Source: Xenopus tropicalis
Taxonomy: Eukaryota; Chordata; Amphibia; Anura; Pipidae
Assembly (NCBI RefSeq): GCF_000004195.4
Contig: NC_030678.2
Span: 81,194,904-81,258,903 of the forward strand
Reading direction: 5' to 3'
DNA length: 64,000 nucleotides
Below the pieces are notes generated by a model. It ran no database searches. It was not told the origin of the DNA and saw only the letters and a program-made list of their open reading frames with translations. This document shows, one piece after another, positions 48,982 to 59,189 of this stretch (its first letter is position 1; each line of letters starts with the position of its first letter). A program made the translations under genes and the position numbers.

Positions 48982-49416
48982 GTACCTCTGATACACAGAA
49001 TGTTTTGGATTCTTTCTTTTTTTTACATTTATCAGGCGATAGTAATGAGCTACATTCACAGGATCAAGGCACTTCCCATTGAAATCATCATGGTCTGTAA
49101 TGCAGAAGGCAGTATCAGGAATGTTATTGTGTATCCTGGGCTCCTCAAAACAGCATAGGCTTTCTATTTCTGTTGGCATTGAGGCACATGTTCCGCATTC
49201 ACACCATGATATATTTCCTATACGACTTGGGTCAGGCTCTTTTTCATCTGCGTCAGTACTTGTTTCTGAACCTGATTCATCTTGCGAGCTGCTGGATTCA
49301 CTGCTTGTTTCCTGTGTGTGCTCTCTCTTCCTTTTTTGAGTTGGAACAAATGGAAAGGACCATCCAGCATTAATAACCTCAGGTCTGTTTCGCAACTTCA
49401 TCAACACGTTGTCTGT
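48982..49416 (-). CDS. Accessory transposon gene, exon 2 (zinc-cysteine core of ballast domain)
   Basis: In P2X7 this domain is a globular cytosolic module that binds two zinc ions through clustered cysteines and a guanine nucleotide; here it stands alone with no channel part. The 145 codons start TDNVLMKLRNRPEVINAGW, pass through a basic word (TQKRKRE) and a Ser/Glu/Asp-rich linker, and reach WCECGTCASMPTEIESLCCF. That gives Cys 94, 96, 99, 110 and 111 in the assembled protein, followed by FCITDHDDFNGKC (Cys 127 and 138) and NVAHYYRLI. The acceptor is TATATTTCAG; the donor is TAC then GTATAT, or AG then GTACGT with less good phase. There is no signal peptide or membrane segment. Its job in the element is unknown; DNA or RNA binding is a guess. 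Confidence 0.85.
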
Positions 49417-49774
49417 CTGAAATATACAAACAATAGATAGAAAGCAGATTGATTTTCTAAATAGCAGAACAATCCCGAGAAAAATGCTAATCGCAGGGAA
49501 AAACCTATTTGCAATAGGCAGAAAGAGTATAGAATACACAGTCAGGTTAGAGCAGAGCAGAGCACAGCAAGGCAGGCAGAATATAGTGAGATAGAAGGAT
49601 TCCAAGAAAGTCTGCGTAAGTAAATTATATGGAGAACTAAAAGAATAACAGTTGTTACTGCAGAATACATATATTGCCACAATGGTAGCATTGCTCCTGC
49701 AGTCTGCCTGAAGAGTTGGGGGAACACACTGTGGCCACTTGGACAGCACTAACATAAAGTCTTATTGTTCTTAC

Positions 49775-49844
49775 CACATCTGCTTTACTAGTAGAAGGCA
49801 TTGGTAGACTTTTCCTTACTACAGTTTCTGGATCAGACATAATG
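49775..49844 (-). CDS. Accessory transposon gene, first coding exon
   Basis: ATG at 49838-49840, preceded by four leader bases and a good acceptor (TTATTTCTATTTTATGCAG). It encodes 22 residues, MSDPETVVRKSLPMPSTSK then ADV, and ends at a donor GATGTG / GTAAGA in phase 0, matching the phase-0 start of exon 2. With exons 2 and 3 it gives a 229-residue protein with no internal stop. I chose this start because it is the first ATG after the acceptor and the downstream frame is continuous. Confidence 0.75.
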
Positions 49845-50098
49845 CTGCATAAAATAGAAATAATAAAGTTTGTGATTATTTATATGAAAATTTACATAAT
49901 TTTTTTATTGCATGCATCCATTTTTCTGTACTCATGATGAAAGGAATTACCCTCAAAAAAACCTTTTAATTTTCTGGCAGTAGAGAATATGACATTATAA
50001 TATTATGCATGCCCTGTGTGGAGAAGTGCACAATATTAAAAACGTGATATTAACCTATGTGAACCATCCTTGTATTGTGACATGTATATGTGTATGTA

Positions 50099-50105
<7 letters not shown>

Positions 50106-50168
<63 letters not shown>
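50106..50168. repeat. (TA)n microsatellite
   Basis: About 31 uninterrupted TA units flanked by TGTGTGTCTA on the left and CATACATACACATATA on the right. It is likely hypervariable. Confidence 0.95.
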
Positions 50169-50172
<4 letters not shown>

Positions 50173-51030
50173 CATACACATATACATCTCTCAATATAAC
50201 GAAGGTTCATATACTATATAGTCGGTCCCTCAAATCAGTAATTCTCAAACAGACAAACTTCTTTTAGTTGTTCATAAGTTGCTACTACCACAAAAAAATA
50301 ATTCCACTGGAGAGCCAAATGCGTTCTGTGTTGTTTAATAGTTTAGAGGTGCATAGAACTACATGTTTCAGACCTCTGGGGTCCTTCCTCTGGTGCAGAG
50401 GAAGGAACCTACTAGTAGACCTGGTGAAACCTACACCATTGTCATTGAGCCTCTTCACTGAGTTTCACATTTTGTTGCACACAAGTTGTATTTTTGTCAC
50501 AGTACTACCACAAAGCTTGGCATGTCAAAAGTTGCCCAGAGCTCACTAAATATGAGCAGTGTCACTGACTCTTCTAACTGTATCAAAAATAGTAAGCTCC
50601 TGTGTCCATGGTTCAGATCTATGACTACTACTACTAATAGTGATACACTTATCGGACCCCTTATCCAGAAACCCATTATACAGAAAGTTCAGAATTACGG
50701 GGAGGCCATCTCCCCTGGACTCCATTTTAGTAAAAAAATCTGATTTTGTAAGAATTATTTTTTTTTCTCTGTAATAATAAAACAGTACCTGTACTTGATC
50801 CCAACTAAGATATAATTACCCCTTATTGGGGCAGAACAGCCCTATTGGGTTTATTTAATGGTTAAATGATTCCCTTTTCTCTGTAATAATAAAACAGTAT
50901 CCTATTGTATTTAATTACTGATTAAATATTTTTTAAGTAGACTTAGGGCTCTGGCACACGGGGAGATTAGTCACCCGCGACACGGGCGACTAATCTCCCC
51001 GAAATACCATTCCACCGGCGAAAATGTAAG

Positions 51031-51414
51031 CTCTACAGCGGGGGTCCCAACCGCCGGCCCACAGACCAGTTCCGGGCCGTGGACGGCAAGGCAGTGGGCC
51101 GCAGCGCACCCCCCTCCCCAAGCTCGTCGCATGTATTATGCGCCGCGCCCCGCCCCCTCCCTTCTGCCTCCGGTCCTCGAAAAAATTGTTTGGCCTCCTA
51201 CCGGGCCGTGGTGCTCAAAAGGTTGGGGACCCCTGCTCTACAGAACAGTGACCTCCTTCCTACTATGTCTCATACCACATGGCACTTATATATATATATA
51301 TATTTATTGTATTTATTAATAGGGAGGCTGTGTGTAATTTTGTATTCTGTAAGACTGTACAGCGCTGCGTCCCCTTGTGGCACTTTATAAATAAAGTTAT
51401 ACATACATACATAC
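51031..51414. mobile_element. Retroposon-like fragment, third level of nest
   Basis: Flanked by the exact 9-bp direct repeat AAATGTAAG (51022-51030 and 51415-51423). The 3' part reads TGTACAGCGCTGCGTCCCC, TATAAATAAAGTTA and a (CATA)n tail, typical of 3' ends of CR1/L2-type retroposons or SINEs that use them. It encodes nothing. Confidence 0.65.
51039..51235. mobile_element. Short hAT element, innermost level of nest
   Basis: Ends CGGGGGTCCCAACC and GGTTGGGGACCCCTG. The exact 8-bp target duplication CTCTACAG (51031-51038 and 51236-51243) proves insertion into the retroposon. It is 197 bp and GC-rich (cgccgcgccccgccccct). Confidence 0.88.
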
Positions 51415-51879
51415 AAATGTAAGTCGCCCGTGGGATGGCACATGCTGCGCAGGCGAATTCAGGAAATCAAGAGCATTATGGATAACGGGTCCCATACCTG
51501 TACTTAGACCTTTATTTTGTGCAGGGCAGTTTAGTATATAAAATGGCTTCTCTATTCATAATTATATTTACGGTTTAGTTCCCCTTTACATACCTACATT
51601 AACCACAAGGTTATGTAATTTTAAAGTTCAGAAATAGTGGCTGATACCATAGTTTAAAAAAAAAAAAAAAAAATTTAAACATGATAAACCTGTAAAAAAC
51701 TTAAAATAAAAAAACAAAATAAACCTAAGTGTGGGGGTTAAAAAAATAAAACATAAGACATTAATGAAACTTTTAAATATTGCTTTATTTCTTTAACAAA
51801 AAAAACAATCAATTATAAATTGTAGATAAATACCTATTTATTTAAACAAAGGATTAAATCTTCTGCTTCTGTCAAGACT

Positions 51880-52110
51880 GCAGAGGCAAGCGCGCTTCCT
51901 CTGATATTCGATCGTCTGCAGTCTTCCTGTAAACAAAACCCACGTGTCTCCTGACGTAAAGGGTCAATGGGTGGATGCGATGGTGGAGCATGCGCACATT
52001 GACGCTCGTCCTGAAGCCAAAAGCAGGGGGAATTAAAGATGGCGGCGCGTACCAGCAGTGCGAGTGTGGAGAAAGAAATTAGATTTTTCAACACACGGTA
52101 CATATTTGGC
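51880..52110 (-). promoter_or_regulatory. Promoter-like GC-rich region of the accessory gene
   Basis: CpG-bearing tract just inside the right terminus, with CTGACGTAAAG, GCATGCGCACATTGACGCTCG and AAGATGGCGGCGCG (a YY1-type word). It mirrors the GC-rich tract inside the left end. A 108-codon open frame crosses it on the minus strand (51834-52160) but has no recognisable domain, so I leave it uncalled. Confidence 0.4.
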
Positions 52111-52163
52111 TGTTTTTTATTTAGCGTCCTACTCTGTCTGGGGTCTGTATAAGTACACACAAA

Positions 52164-52194
52164 AGGATTTTAATAAGCTTGCCTTGCTCTTTAA
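52164..52194 (-). repeat. Right terminal inverted repeat and TTAA of the Kolobok element
   Basis: Read on the minus strand: TTAA, then AGAGCAAGGCAAGCTTATTA, matching the left end. Confidence 0.75.
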
Positions 52195-52473
52195 GCAATA
52201 GACTATATGCTACATTTAATATGAAAAGCAATACCTGAAGGCTAGCAGAATACTACTTTTAAGTTTTTATCACGTGGCATGAACAATGGCATCAACACCA
52301 TTAGAAATATACATAGAATGATTGAGGGGGTAATTTATCAATGGCTGAGTTCGATTTTTTTCTTGATTCAAGTTTTTTTGCGCTTAAAAACTTGGCTTGG
52401 CAAAAACTTGAATGCCTAGTATTTATTAAGTGCAAAATACCTTAGAACATGAATGTAAAAATTCACCATTTAA

Positions 52474-52906
52474 AGGAGAAGGAAAGGCAGCTGCAGCTGC
52501 AGCTTCAGTCTCACCACATTTCTCCCGTTCAGATGATCAGAAGCCTCATAGGAAAAAAAAAAAACCACTGAGCTCTGTAAAGAAAGTTCCCATAATGCCT
52601 CGCTTCTGCACCAAGACCGGTGTACATGCGCAGTTTGTAAGACCATGAGGAAGCTTCCTGCTGATTGGCTCAGATCACACATTCCTAAGGGAGGGGAGGG
52701 AGTTCTTAGCATTCTTGAGGGAGGGGTGAGCAGGAAAGGGGAGAGAGGAAAGAGCTGTGTGTCTCTGGCAAGGGAAAACAAAGAGACTAGAAATCCTGTG
52801 TTTCTTTTGAAAGAGAACTCAGTGTAGCGTTTCTGTGAGCGCTTATGGCTGTATTTACATAGACCTTTCTGATAAAGCTTACTTAGTTTTTACCTTTCCT
52901 TCTCCT
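52474..52906. mobile_element. TTAA-flanked T2-type MITE
   Basis: TTAA at 52470 and 52907. Ends AGGAGAAGGAAAGGCAG and TACCTTTCCTTCTCCT. The interior is the inverse orientation of the copy at 36485-36941. Confidence 0.8.
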
Positions 52907-52910
52907 TTAA

Positions 52911-55560
52911 AAGCTTGTGAGTTTCTATAGAAGTCAAGGGAGTTGTCACAGGCAAAGTCAAGCTATATTTCTAGGTTTTTTTTGTATACTCCTCTAACAG
53001 AGTAAGAAAAATGTTCTTCCCTAAGTCTAGAAGTAGAAAAGCTCTTGCCAGTAGGGTACAGAAGGTGGCATGACCAGTACAGTAGTTTGGATGGCTATAG
53101 CACTGGATAGTTGAGATGAGCTTATCCTAGGTTTAGCTAAGCTACAGAGCTTAGTTCAGTTTTAGCCAGGCCTTTATTTTTAATCCTCTTAGACTGTTGG
53201 TCTGGTTGGGTGCCAGTGGACTGGAGGGAATCCAATTACTCAGACATTACCAACCATCTATACACAATCATCTATAATGAAGAATAAATATGAATAATTG
53301 CTAATAGCACATGTTTAGGAAGTTATTTTTAATTTCTTAAAGGGCACCTATCTCCCTGAAATTGCTTCCCCTACCCAAGACGCTGGCTATTAGAGCCCAC
53401 ACTCCAATTGGGGGAAATGTTAAAAAAAGGCTGCCCATACTAGGAGGGAGCTTTGGGTGGGGGTAGCCATGCTTGTTGTGGCACATACATATGCTCAACT
53501 CACTCATTATGCACATAGCCACAGAGTCACGTCCATAATGAGCGAATGGGGAGTCTCCTGCTGCAGTCAACCATGTTAATTAGTGCGCATGTGCACGATA
53601 AGCGAGGCTCCACTTTTGCTTATTATGCACGTGTGTGACATAGGGCGGCCTAGCACCAGCCGGGGCTATTTTTTTTTTTTTATAAAAAACAAACAAACAA
53701 ACAAAACAAAAAACTATTGTTTCCCCCAAATGGAGTGCAGGATCCATTAGGGATGTTTTGTGCATGGTAGTGTCATGTAACTGCAGTAAATGCCATGTGA
53801 TATAAATGCTTTGTGGTGAAATTTTGGATCTTTTTACCCTGCATCAGCAGTAGATGTAAGTGTGGCTCATGGGAAGCCTTACTGGGCCTATCATAGTTTA
53901 TGCTCCTCACTAGTTAACCCACTGCTTTTAAATAGTTCCTAATTTAACAGAGCAAAAATATTGGATGATTATCCATTGTTTGGGTACTAACCTCTGCTCT
54001 GCTGGATTTGATATGTTTTTTGCCAATTTTGCCATCTTCCTTGCATGAGCAATAGTCTCTCAACTCATAATGGGGCTCCACAAAAAGCAGGTGTTAGCAA
54101 CTATGTCCCCAGTACCAAATTAAATTTCTACACACTACCCTATATGGAACCAGTTTGGTCAAAATGACCACACTATCAAACTAATTGCCAGTTTCAAATA
54201 ATTTATTTTTTTGACCTGTACTTAAAAGCCCTATAAAATGAAAGTATTTCCATATGGTGTTTACAGTTAAATAAACCCAAGTTTTTGCCCTAGTTTATAC
54301 ATTACTTGGTCTATCATGGCAGATAGCAGATACTGCTGGCCAGGAGATGCTTGGCAGTATACATAAATGAGTATCTAACACAAAAGAGATTCACTGTGGG
54401 AATGTTGCACCATACATGGGTGACAGAGTAACCTAGCTTGTCTTTTGCCCGCTAAGGTTTGCTGGTTTAGAGGAGGTGTTGGCAGTGGCTCATAAATTAT
54501 ACATTTCATACCAATAATTTACTAGTGGGGGACCATGCACCTGAATACAAGTAAATACATATGGTGGATCCCTTCAGCTGTATTTATATTCTTTCATGAC
54601 CAATTCCAGTAAGATTATCAAGTGAAAATATAAAGGGAATAATGTACCGTCCTATTGTAATACAGATAGTGAATAATGCACCCACTGTTGTAAAATAGAA
54701 GGATATTATAAGTCACAGAGGAATTCCATGACAATATACAAGCAGGGGCTGGATGAGCCGACCGGGGCGCCCTAGGCAACCAGGTCGGCCACCTCACCCC
54801 CCGTGTTTTTTGCCGCGCAGTTTGGGGGGGGGGGGTGCGATAGCGATAGTTGTAACGGAGCACAGACTAGGAGTAGGCAAGAGAGGCAGAGAGGCTCCTG
54901 CCTGGCACCTCCCAATCGTTGCGCCATAGACAGCTGCCTCTTCTGCCTACCCCTAGCTTCGGCCCTGTATACAAGTCATGCAACTCCGAGGTGACTTTTA
55001 ATATCCTCATATTTTTCAACAGTGGGTACTTTATTTATTATAATACACACGTTTCATTGAGTCATGTGACAGAAATTACTTCACTAATAACCAATTATAA
55101 CTGATTACATCACCAAGCACCTTTTATAGGGACATAATTTACAGGATATTCATAACTATTGTGTATTATAATACCAAGGAGGACCATATTTCAGAGTACA
55201 TATAGCACACAGGGGTAACACTACATTATATACTACATTATATTTAAATGCATAAAAAAATTGTGTGTGTGTTACTGATTCTACAATAACCCTAGTAACT
55301 GCATAAACTAGTTCCCATGGCAAGGTCCTCTTATGCCAAAACAATATGTTTCACCATCTGCATGGCTTTATCATGCTATGTAGGCATTACTGGCATGTGT
55401 CTGTATACAGTTCCTCTGATGAGGCCGTGCAGACAGTAAAACAAGTTGGCTTGGCATGGGTGGACCTTATTAGAGGAATTAGTTTCCATAGGAATAGATA
55501 GATATCCTTAATCATTTTATTATTCATAGTCTCATACAAAAATACTTAGCGCGTTGCATT
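52911..55560. other. Intergenic spacer
   Basis: No gene seen. TTAAAGGGCACCTATCTCC at about 53338 is a T2-type left end. A hAT element (54743-54967) is listed separately. The rest is AT-rich with no recognisable feature. Confidence 0.5.
54743..54967. mobile_element. Short hAT element with exact duplication
   Basis: Left end CAGGGGCTGGATGAGCC, right end CTAGCTTCGGCCCTG, and the identical 8-bp target duplication TATACAAG (54735-54742 and 54968-54975). The interior contains a G run and GC-rich stems. Confidence 0.85.
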
Positions 55561-55564
55561 CCTT

Positions 55565-56125
55565 GATGTAACACTGTGAGGTTTTATTTACAGAATTCAC
55601 ATACAGCAATGTACCCAGCAGTCTCTGCTAGTTAAATAGCTACATAATTAGGAACACCAAAAAGCTTGTTCACACAATTTTCGGTCATGTTGAGATTCTC
55701 ATTCTTCTTCTTCTTCTTCCCATTCTTTTTAGTTTTTTTTATATTATTTCCACCATCCCTCCGTGGTGAATTTAACCATGTCAGTTTTTTCTTTAATATA
55801 AGGTGCATGTTAAAAAGAAAAACACAAAAAATTGTAAATTATATTAACACTAATAAGTGTCCATTATTCCTTTGTGGTGAATACACTGTGGCACTGTAAC
55901 GTGGGTCTTGGAAGTCTCTTTCTTTAGCACTTTGATGCCAAATTTATTCAGATAAGTGATGCCATTTCTAGCTTTACTAGGCAGTGACAGGGTTAACAGG
56001 AACCTCATGGTGAATAAAGGGGACACGCGCCCCAAAAGGATTCTGCTCCTGTGCCACCTTCTCTGGCTTCCAAAACATCTTGCAGTCAGCAGCAGTAGGG
56101 ATGAACTGTAACAACTACAGAACTT
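55565..56125 (-). CDS. map7d1: MAP7D1 terminal exon (last codons plus 3'UTR)
   Basis: A strong acceptor (CTTTGTTTCTACACAG) is followed by AAGTTCTGTAG. With the G left by the exon at 60047 this reads Glu-Val-Leu-stop, a short end that fits my recollection of the family C-terminus. The TAG is at 56115-56117. The rest of the exon would be about 540 nt of 3'UTR up to a minus-strand AATAAA at 55583-55588. The 3.9-kb gap to the previous exon is repeat-filled. Another terminal exon in that gap cannot be excluded. Confidence 0.55.
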
Positions 56126-56412
56126 CTGTGTAGAAACAAAGAGGAGAACATTAGAGTAAGGTAACTGCACATAGATTTAAATATATATATATCCTTAAAT
56201 ATATATTAAAACAGTCATGCAAGGGGCCACTGTTTTAAAATGTACATACTAGCAAAAGTAATATCCATTGGGTAATCATGGGTGCACATGGGGCATTTTT
56301 TGCCATCATGCCACACTAAGAATAAAGATTGAATGAGGATCTTTATGTGAATTATACAATAAGCACTTGGTATACCCTGGATGGAAGGGGGAGGGCAACA
56401 ATAGATCCTTAA

Positions 56413-56792
56413 AGGAACAGTAACACCAAAAAATGAAAGTGTATAAAAGTAATAACAATATAATGCACTGTTGCCCTGTGCTGGTACAGCTGGTGTGTTT
56501 GCCTTAGAAAGACTACTATAGTTTATATAAGTTAGCTGCTATGTAGCCATGGGGGCAGCCATTCAAAGGAGAAAAGGCACAGGCACATAGCAGATAACTG
56601 ATAAACCCACATTATATGGGGCTTATCTGCTATGTGCCTTTTTTCCAGCTTGAATGGCTGCCCCCATAGCTACACAGCAGCTTATTTACATAGTAGCTTT
56701 TCTGTAGCAAAAACACCAGTTTTTTGCAGAGCAACAGCACATTATATTTTAATTACTTTAAAACACTTTAATTTTTTGATGTTACTGTTCCT
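56413..56792. mobile_element. Palindromic TTAA-flanked MITE
   Basis: TTAA at 56409 and 56793. Ends AGGAACAGTAACACCAAAAA and TTTTTGATGTTACTGTTCCT. Internal inverted words such as GGGGGCAGCCATTCAA / TTGAATGGCTGCCCCC and CATAGCAGATAA / TTATCTGCTATG make nearly the whole element a fold-back. Confidence 0.85.
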
Positions 56793-57042
56793 TTAAATAA
56801 GTCCCAAGCTATGTATCTGATTCAAATAATGCATGTGGTGCTCTGGCTGAAAACTCCATCGCTCAATGGTCCATGTACTATGTAAAATAAAAAATCAGAT
56901 AGCACTTACAACCAGCATATGAGCTACTTATTCCATCTTTATTTTGGTGTGGAGATCTCAGTAAATATGGAATAAGTAGCACATATACTGATTTTTTTTG
57001 GTTTGCTTTGTTCTATACAGTGCATGGATTTTTAATTATGTA

Positions 57043-57371
57043 CAAGTATGGGATCCCTTATCCGGAAACCAGATATCCAGAAAGTTCTGAATTATGGAAA
57101 GGCCATCTCCCATAGACTCCACTATAAGCAAATAATTCTAAATTTTTTTAAATGATTTCTTTTTTCTCTGTAATAATAAAACAGTACTTTGTACTTGGAT
57201 CCCAACTAAGATATAATTAATCCTTATTGGAGGCAAAATAATCCTATTGAGTTTATTTAATGTTTAAATGATTTTTAGCAGACTTAAGTTATGGAGATCC
57301 AAATTACAGAAAGATCCCTTATCCAGAATACCCCAGGTCCCAAGCATTCTGGATAACAGGTCCAATACCGT
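57043..57371. mobile_element. Interspersed element, 'ggtatgggatcc' family
   Basis: Runs from CAAGTATGGGATCCCTTATC to CATTCTGGATAACAGGTCC and AATAC with the family interior intact; the best-preserved copy here with the 29.6-kb one. Confidence 0.8.
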
Positions 57372-57579
57372 AGCACTATTTATGTACACAGTACTGTACA
57401 GCAAAGTAATAAATTAATAGAAGAGGGGTAATTACAATAGTAAATATAAATAAATACAAATTACAGTTAAAGATTAAGTTCTAAGTGTAAGTAGAATCAG
57501 ATCCTGACCCGTAGAGCGTACTACACTTTCTCTAAATGCAAGCTGCTGTTCCTCTTAGAATCCCTCAAAACCTCTACTT

Positions 57580-57746
57580 CAGTGGTTCTCAACCTTCCTA
57601 ATGCCGCGACCCTTTAATACAGTTCCTCATGTTGTGGTGACCCCCAACCATAAAATGATTCCTAAGACCATAGGAAATATGTGTTTTCTGATGGTCTTAG
57701 GCGACCCCTGTGAAAGGGTTGTTCGACCCCCAAAGGGGGGGGGAGG
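57580..57746 (+). mobile_element. SPIN-like hAT element, right-truncated
   Basis: Begins CAGTGGTTCTCAACCTTCC, then TAATGCCGCGACCCTTTAAT, and continues through GATGGTCTTAGGCGACCCC to CCCCCAAAGGGGGG. There it breaks off into a 'gggctctggcacac' fragment, without the expected CAGGTTGAGAACCGCTG end. Confidence 0.85.
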
Positions 57747-57982
57747 GTCGCCGAAGTTTTCTCTCAAGGCAACTTCGGCAAATCACAGCACCATGTATGC
57801 CATCCTATTGTCGATTTACATTCTACCCCGCGGGCGACTAATCTTACCGTGTGTCACAGCCCTTAATGAGCTGGGGCTTAAAGCTCCCTTCTTGCTCACT
57901 AGAGCTCCTGAGTTAAGGGTAAGTGCAACATGGTCTTACAACTCACTGTCGCACTGCTGGTGCTGGTTTTAATCTACAGACT

Positions 57983-58328
57983 AAAGGTGGCCATACACGT
58001 GGCGATCTGACGATGTTTCGTACGACCATCGGTCGCACGAAACATCGTAAGATCCGCCACACACCATTCAGGGCTGAATCGGCAGGTAAGGAGGTAGAAA
58101 CAATAGGATTTCTACCTCCTTCTGCCGATTCAGCTCTGAAGGGAGAATTTTGGTCAGGCGCCTTCTATGGCGCCCGATCAAAATTTTCAAACTGGTCCGA
58201 TCGGCGAGTCGTCCGATATCAGCAGCTTCCTGCGATATCGGTCGACTTGCCGACATGCCATACACCCACCGAATATCGTACGAAACGAGGTTTTGTACGA
58301 TAGTATCGGTGCGTGTATGGCCACCTTT
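57983..58328. mobile_element. Multi-stem element, 'aaaggtggccatac' family
   Basis: Ends TAAAGGTGGCCATACACG and CGTGTATGGCCACCTTTA are perfectly inverted over about 18 bp. Internal inverted pairs include CGATGTTTCGTACGACC with GGTCGCACGAAACATCG, TAGAAACAATAGGATTTCTA, and CGATATCGGTCGAC-type words. It is CpG-rich and probably young. Confidence 0.8.
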
Positions 58329-59189
58329 AGAATAATAATAGGCAGTGTAGGACTCACGTACAATGTGGGGCTTTAGCATGGCACGTGAGCAGACATATCT
58401 TGAGGTGTGATACTAACATCTCTATTTTAATAGCAGAAACTGTGTGGTGCCAAGCATTTTCCTAAGTTTTCCTGTGCTGCAGGCTTTAGTTATTTTTTGT
58501 TCAGATGCAAGATTTCTCCTTATAAAGATGGCAGCCTTCAGATGTGCAATATTCTATTAAAGTACTACTGCCCCCTCCCCCACCACTTTAACCTTCCCAT
58601 AGGGAATACCACATCTACCGATTAGTAGCAGTGTTGAAGAGTAAAAATAGAATACCTAGGGCTACCCAATCCCCTTAAGCACAGAAGCAGAGATAAGTAA
58701 ACAAACTTGAGCAAGAATTTAGGTGTCAAAACGTGTTCAAAATGGCACCGATACAGGGAGGTTAAAGAGTTAATTTAATTTCAAGTAGAAACATTTTTTT
58801 TATCACAGTGCAATGGTCATTACTAAAACCTAGAAAAATGCACGTACTGAGTGTTACATGTGCTTTCTTATGTCCATCAAGTTGCATGTTGGCGTTAAAG
58901 GACAGGCACAGCTGAGTGAGACAAACAGAGTAGGAGTTGTTCATTCTTGTTGTTCTTACTAAACTCGTCCTGCCTCCAAGTGGGCACAACATAATTCCAT
59001 GGTGCATGCGTCTCCCTGAGGCATGCATGAAAATTACCCCTGATTATCCAGAACGACACATGAAATAATACAAGAGGGACTGCAGGATTTATTTAGCAAC
59101 CAAGTTATTACTGCACCCATGTGCATCTGCTGGGATGACGGCTGCTTTGCAAGACATGACAAAAACATAGTCCATAGTAGCATCTAGTT

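Larger units (their letters stand above)
50946..51470. mobile_element. 'gggctctggcacac' element, second level of nest
   Basis: It begins GGGCTCTGGCACACGGGG with the paired GGAGATTAGTC / GACTAATCTCCCC, is split after AAATGTAAG, and resumes with GTCGCCCGTGGGATGGCA. The right terminus is missing, so its loss or a deletion of the host element occurred later. Confidence 0.75.
50646..51500. mobile_element. 'ggtatgggatcc' element interrupted by later insertions
   Basis: The left part runs from ATCGGACCCCTTATCCAG through AGTAGACTTAG at 50945. The right part resumes near 51471 with GAGCATTATGGATAACGGG and ends CCCATACCTGTAC. Everything between is foreign to the family. This is the outermost level of a nest. 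Confidence 0.8.
49845..51880 (-). other. Leader intron of the accessory gene (probable)
   Basis: This tract contains the TA microsatellite and the four-level nested insertions, and would be spliced out if transcription starts in the GC-rich tract near 51.9-52.1 kb. I cannot place the leader exon's donor securely. Confidence 0.4.
42944..52190. mobile_element. Kolobok-type DNA transposon, two-gene, ~9.2 kb
   Basis: TTAA occurs at 42940-42943 and 52191-52194. Inside it the left end AGAGCAAGTAAAGTCGATTA and the inverted right end AGAGCAAGGCAAGCTTATTA agree at about 19 of the first 27 positions. TTAA targets plus a THAP-domain DDE transposase are hallmarks of the Kolobok superfamily. The element holds a plus-strand transposase (45.6-48.0 kb) and a convergent minus-strand spliced gene (48.4-49.8 kb). 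GC-rich, promoter-like tracts lie just inside each terminus (about 43.08-43.29 and 51.88-52.08 kb). Later insertions and minisatellite growth account for several kb. The diverged ends and frameshift suggest it no longer moves by itself. Confidence 0.82.

Noticed and set aside
49417..49755. Upstream extension of the accessory gene's exon 2 frame (MLVLSKWPQC... hydrophobic stretch)
   Set aside because: A clear acceptor at 49416 and an in-phase first exon at 49775-49840 show that this part is intron. The hydrophobic residues are not a membrane segment of the protein.
48416..49844. A complete P2X7 receptor gene
   Set aside because: Neither the two transmembrane helices nor the extracellular domain of P2X channels is encoded nearby; only the ballast domain is present.
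51834..52160. 108-codon minus-strand open frame near the right Kolobok terminus
   Set aside because: It overlaps the promoter-like tract, has no recognisable domain and extends almost to the terminal repeat. It may be part of a leader exon but there is no support for translation.
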